Shown here in pieces: positions 6,664 to 6,664 of a stretch of 6,664 nucleotides of DNA. Source of the stretch: Oscillospiraceae bacterium (GTDB taxonomy: Bacteria; Bacillota_A; Clostridia; Oscillospirales; Oscillospiraceae); contig JAFTBL010000037.1 of the NCBI GenBank assembly GCA_017455225.1, positions 1-6,664 of the forward strand. Direction: 5' to 3'. Each line of letters opens with the position of its first letter. The stretch's first letter is position 1. Under the pieces are notes generated by a model. The model was not told the DNA's origin, made no database searches, and saw only the letters and a program-made list of their open reading frames with translations. Made by a program: the position numbers and the translations under genes.

Positions 6664-6664
6664 G

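Larger units (their letters stand above)
6552..6664 (-). promoter_or_regulatory. Leader region of the giant surface protein gene
   Basis: The 113 bases upstream of the GTG contain, in transcription order, a 12-base motif (6663-6652), a GC-rich hairpin (6647-6616), a small inverted repeat (GTTTCC/GGAAAC arms at 6596-6591 and 6574-6569, around the palindrome GCTGCAGC) and the ribosome binding site. I see no convincing -35/-10 pair, so the promoter may lie farther upstream. A 35-codon frame is open from the window edge to a TAA at 6557-6555, but it is Arg-rich, overlaps the hairpin and does not look like protein. Confidence 0.5.

Noticed and set aside
6555..6664. C-terminal end of an upstream gene (35 open codons to TAA at 6557-6555)
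   Set aside because: The translation is Arg/Gly-rich, spans the hairpin and the repeated motif, and such a short open frame is expected in GC-rich non-coding DNA. The sequence beyond the window edge would decide.
1..6664. CRISPR array, tRNA/rRNA genes, transposase or insertion-sequence ends
   Set aside because: No regularly spaced direct repeats, cloverleaf-like or rRNA-like sequence, or transposase motifs were seen on either strand.

Overview
The window looks like a piece of a GC-rich Bacillota (Clostridia) chromosome, probably a gut member of the Oscillospiraceae/Lachnospiraceae kind. The evidence is strong AGGAGG-type ribosome binding sites, GTG as well as ATG starts, high GC with G/C-rich third positions, and a large exported protein with the basic N-terminus and ATFAW-type membrane segment typical of SipW/TasA-like secreted proteins. 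This placement is inference; no marker gene is present.

All genes are read on the minus strand, so the order of transcription runs from high to low coordinates. (1) 6552-6664 is a leader with a GC-rich hairpin and a good ribosome binding site but no convincing gene. (2) 6551-1761 encodes a 1596-residue membrane-anchored extracellular protein: one N-terminal membrane segment, a partly helical region, then a long series of beta-sandwich (Ig-like) repeats. It has no recognised name. (3) A single amber codon (TAG, 1761-1763) is followed, in the same frame and without any other stop, by 284 more codons (1760-909) ending at TAA. These continue the same style of protein and include a tyrosine cluster and a degenerate repeat. 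Reading across the TAG would give one 1881-residue protein. (4) 813-905 is a 93-base spacer with a perfect 12-bp hairpin and a 12-base sequence nearly repeated in the leader of the large gene. (5) 812-90 encodes a 240-residue polytopic membrane protein of the prolipoprotein diacylglyceryl transferase (Lgt) type, altered at two key positions. (6) 59-1 is the start of a further gene whose visible residues look like a signal peptide or membrane anchor.

The genes are same-strand and closely spaced, so they plausibly form a cell-envelope operon: a giant anchored surface protein, a membrane-embedded Lgt-like enzyme, and at least one more exported or membrane protein. The most interesting point is the amber codon inside an otherwise intact long reading frame. 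It could be a recent nonsense change, a sequence error, strain variation or, less likely, recoding. The second point is the repeated 12-base-plus-hairpin element found before both complete genes.
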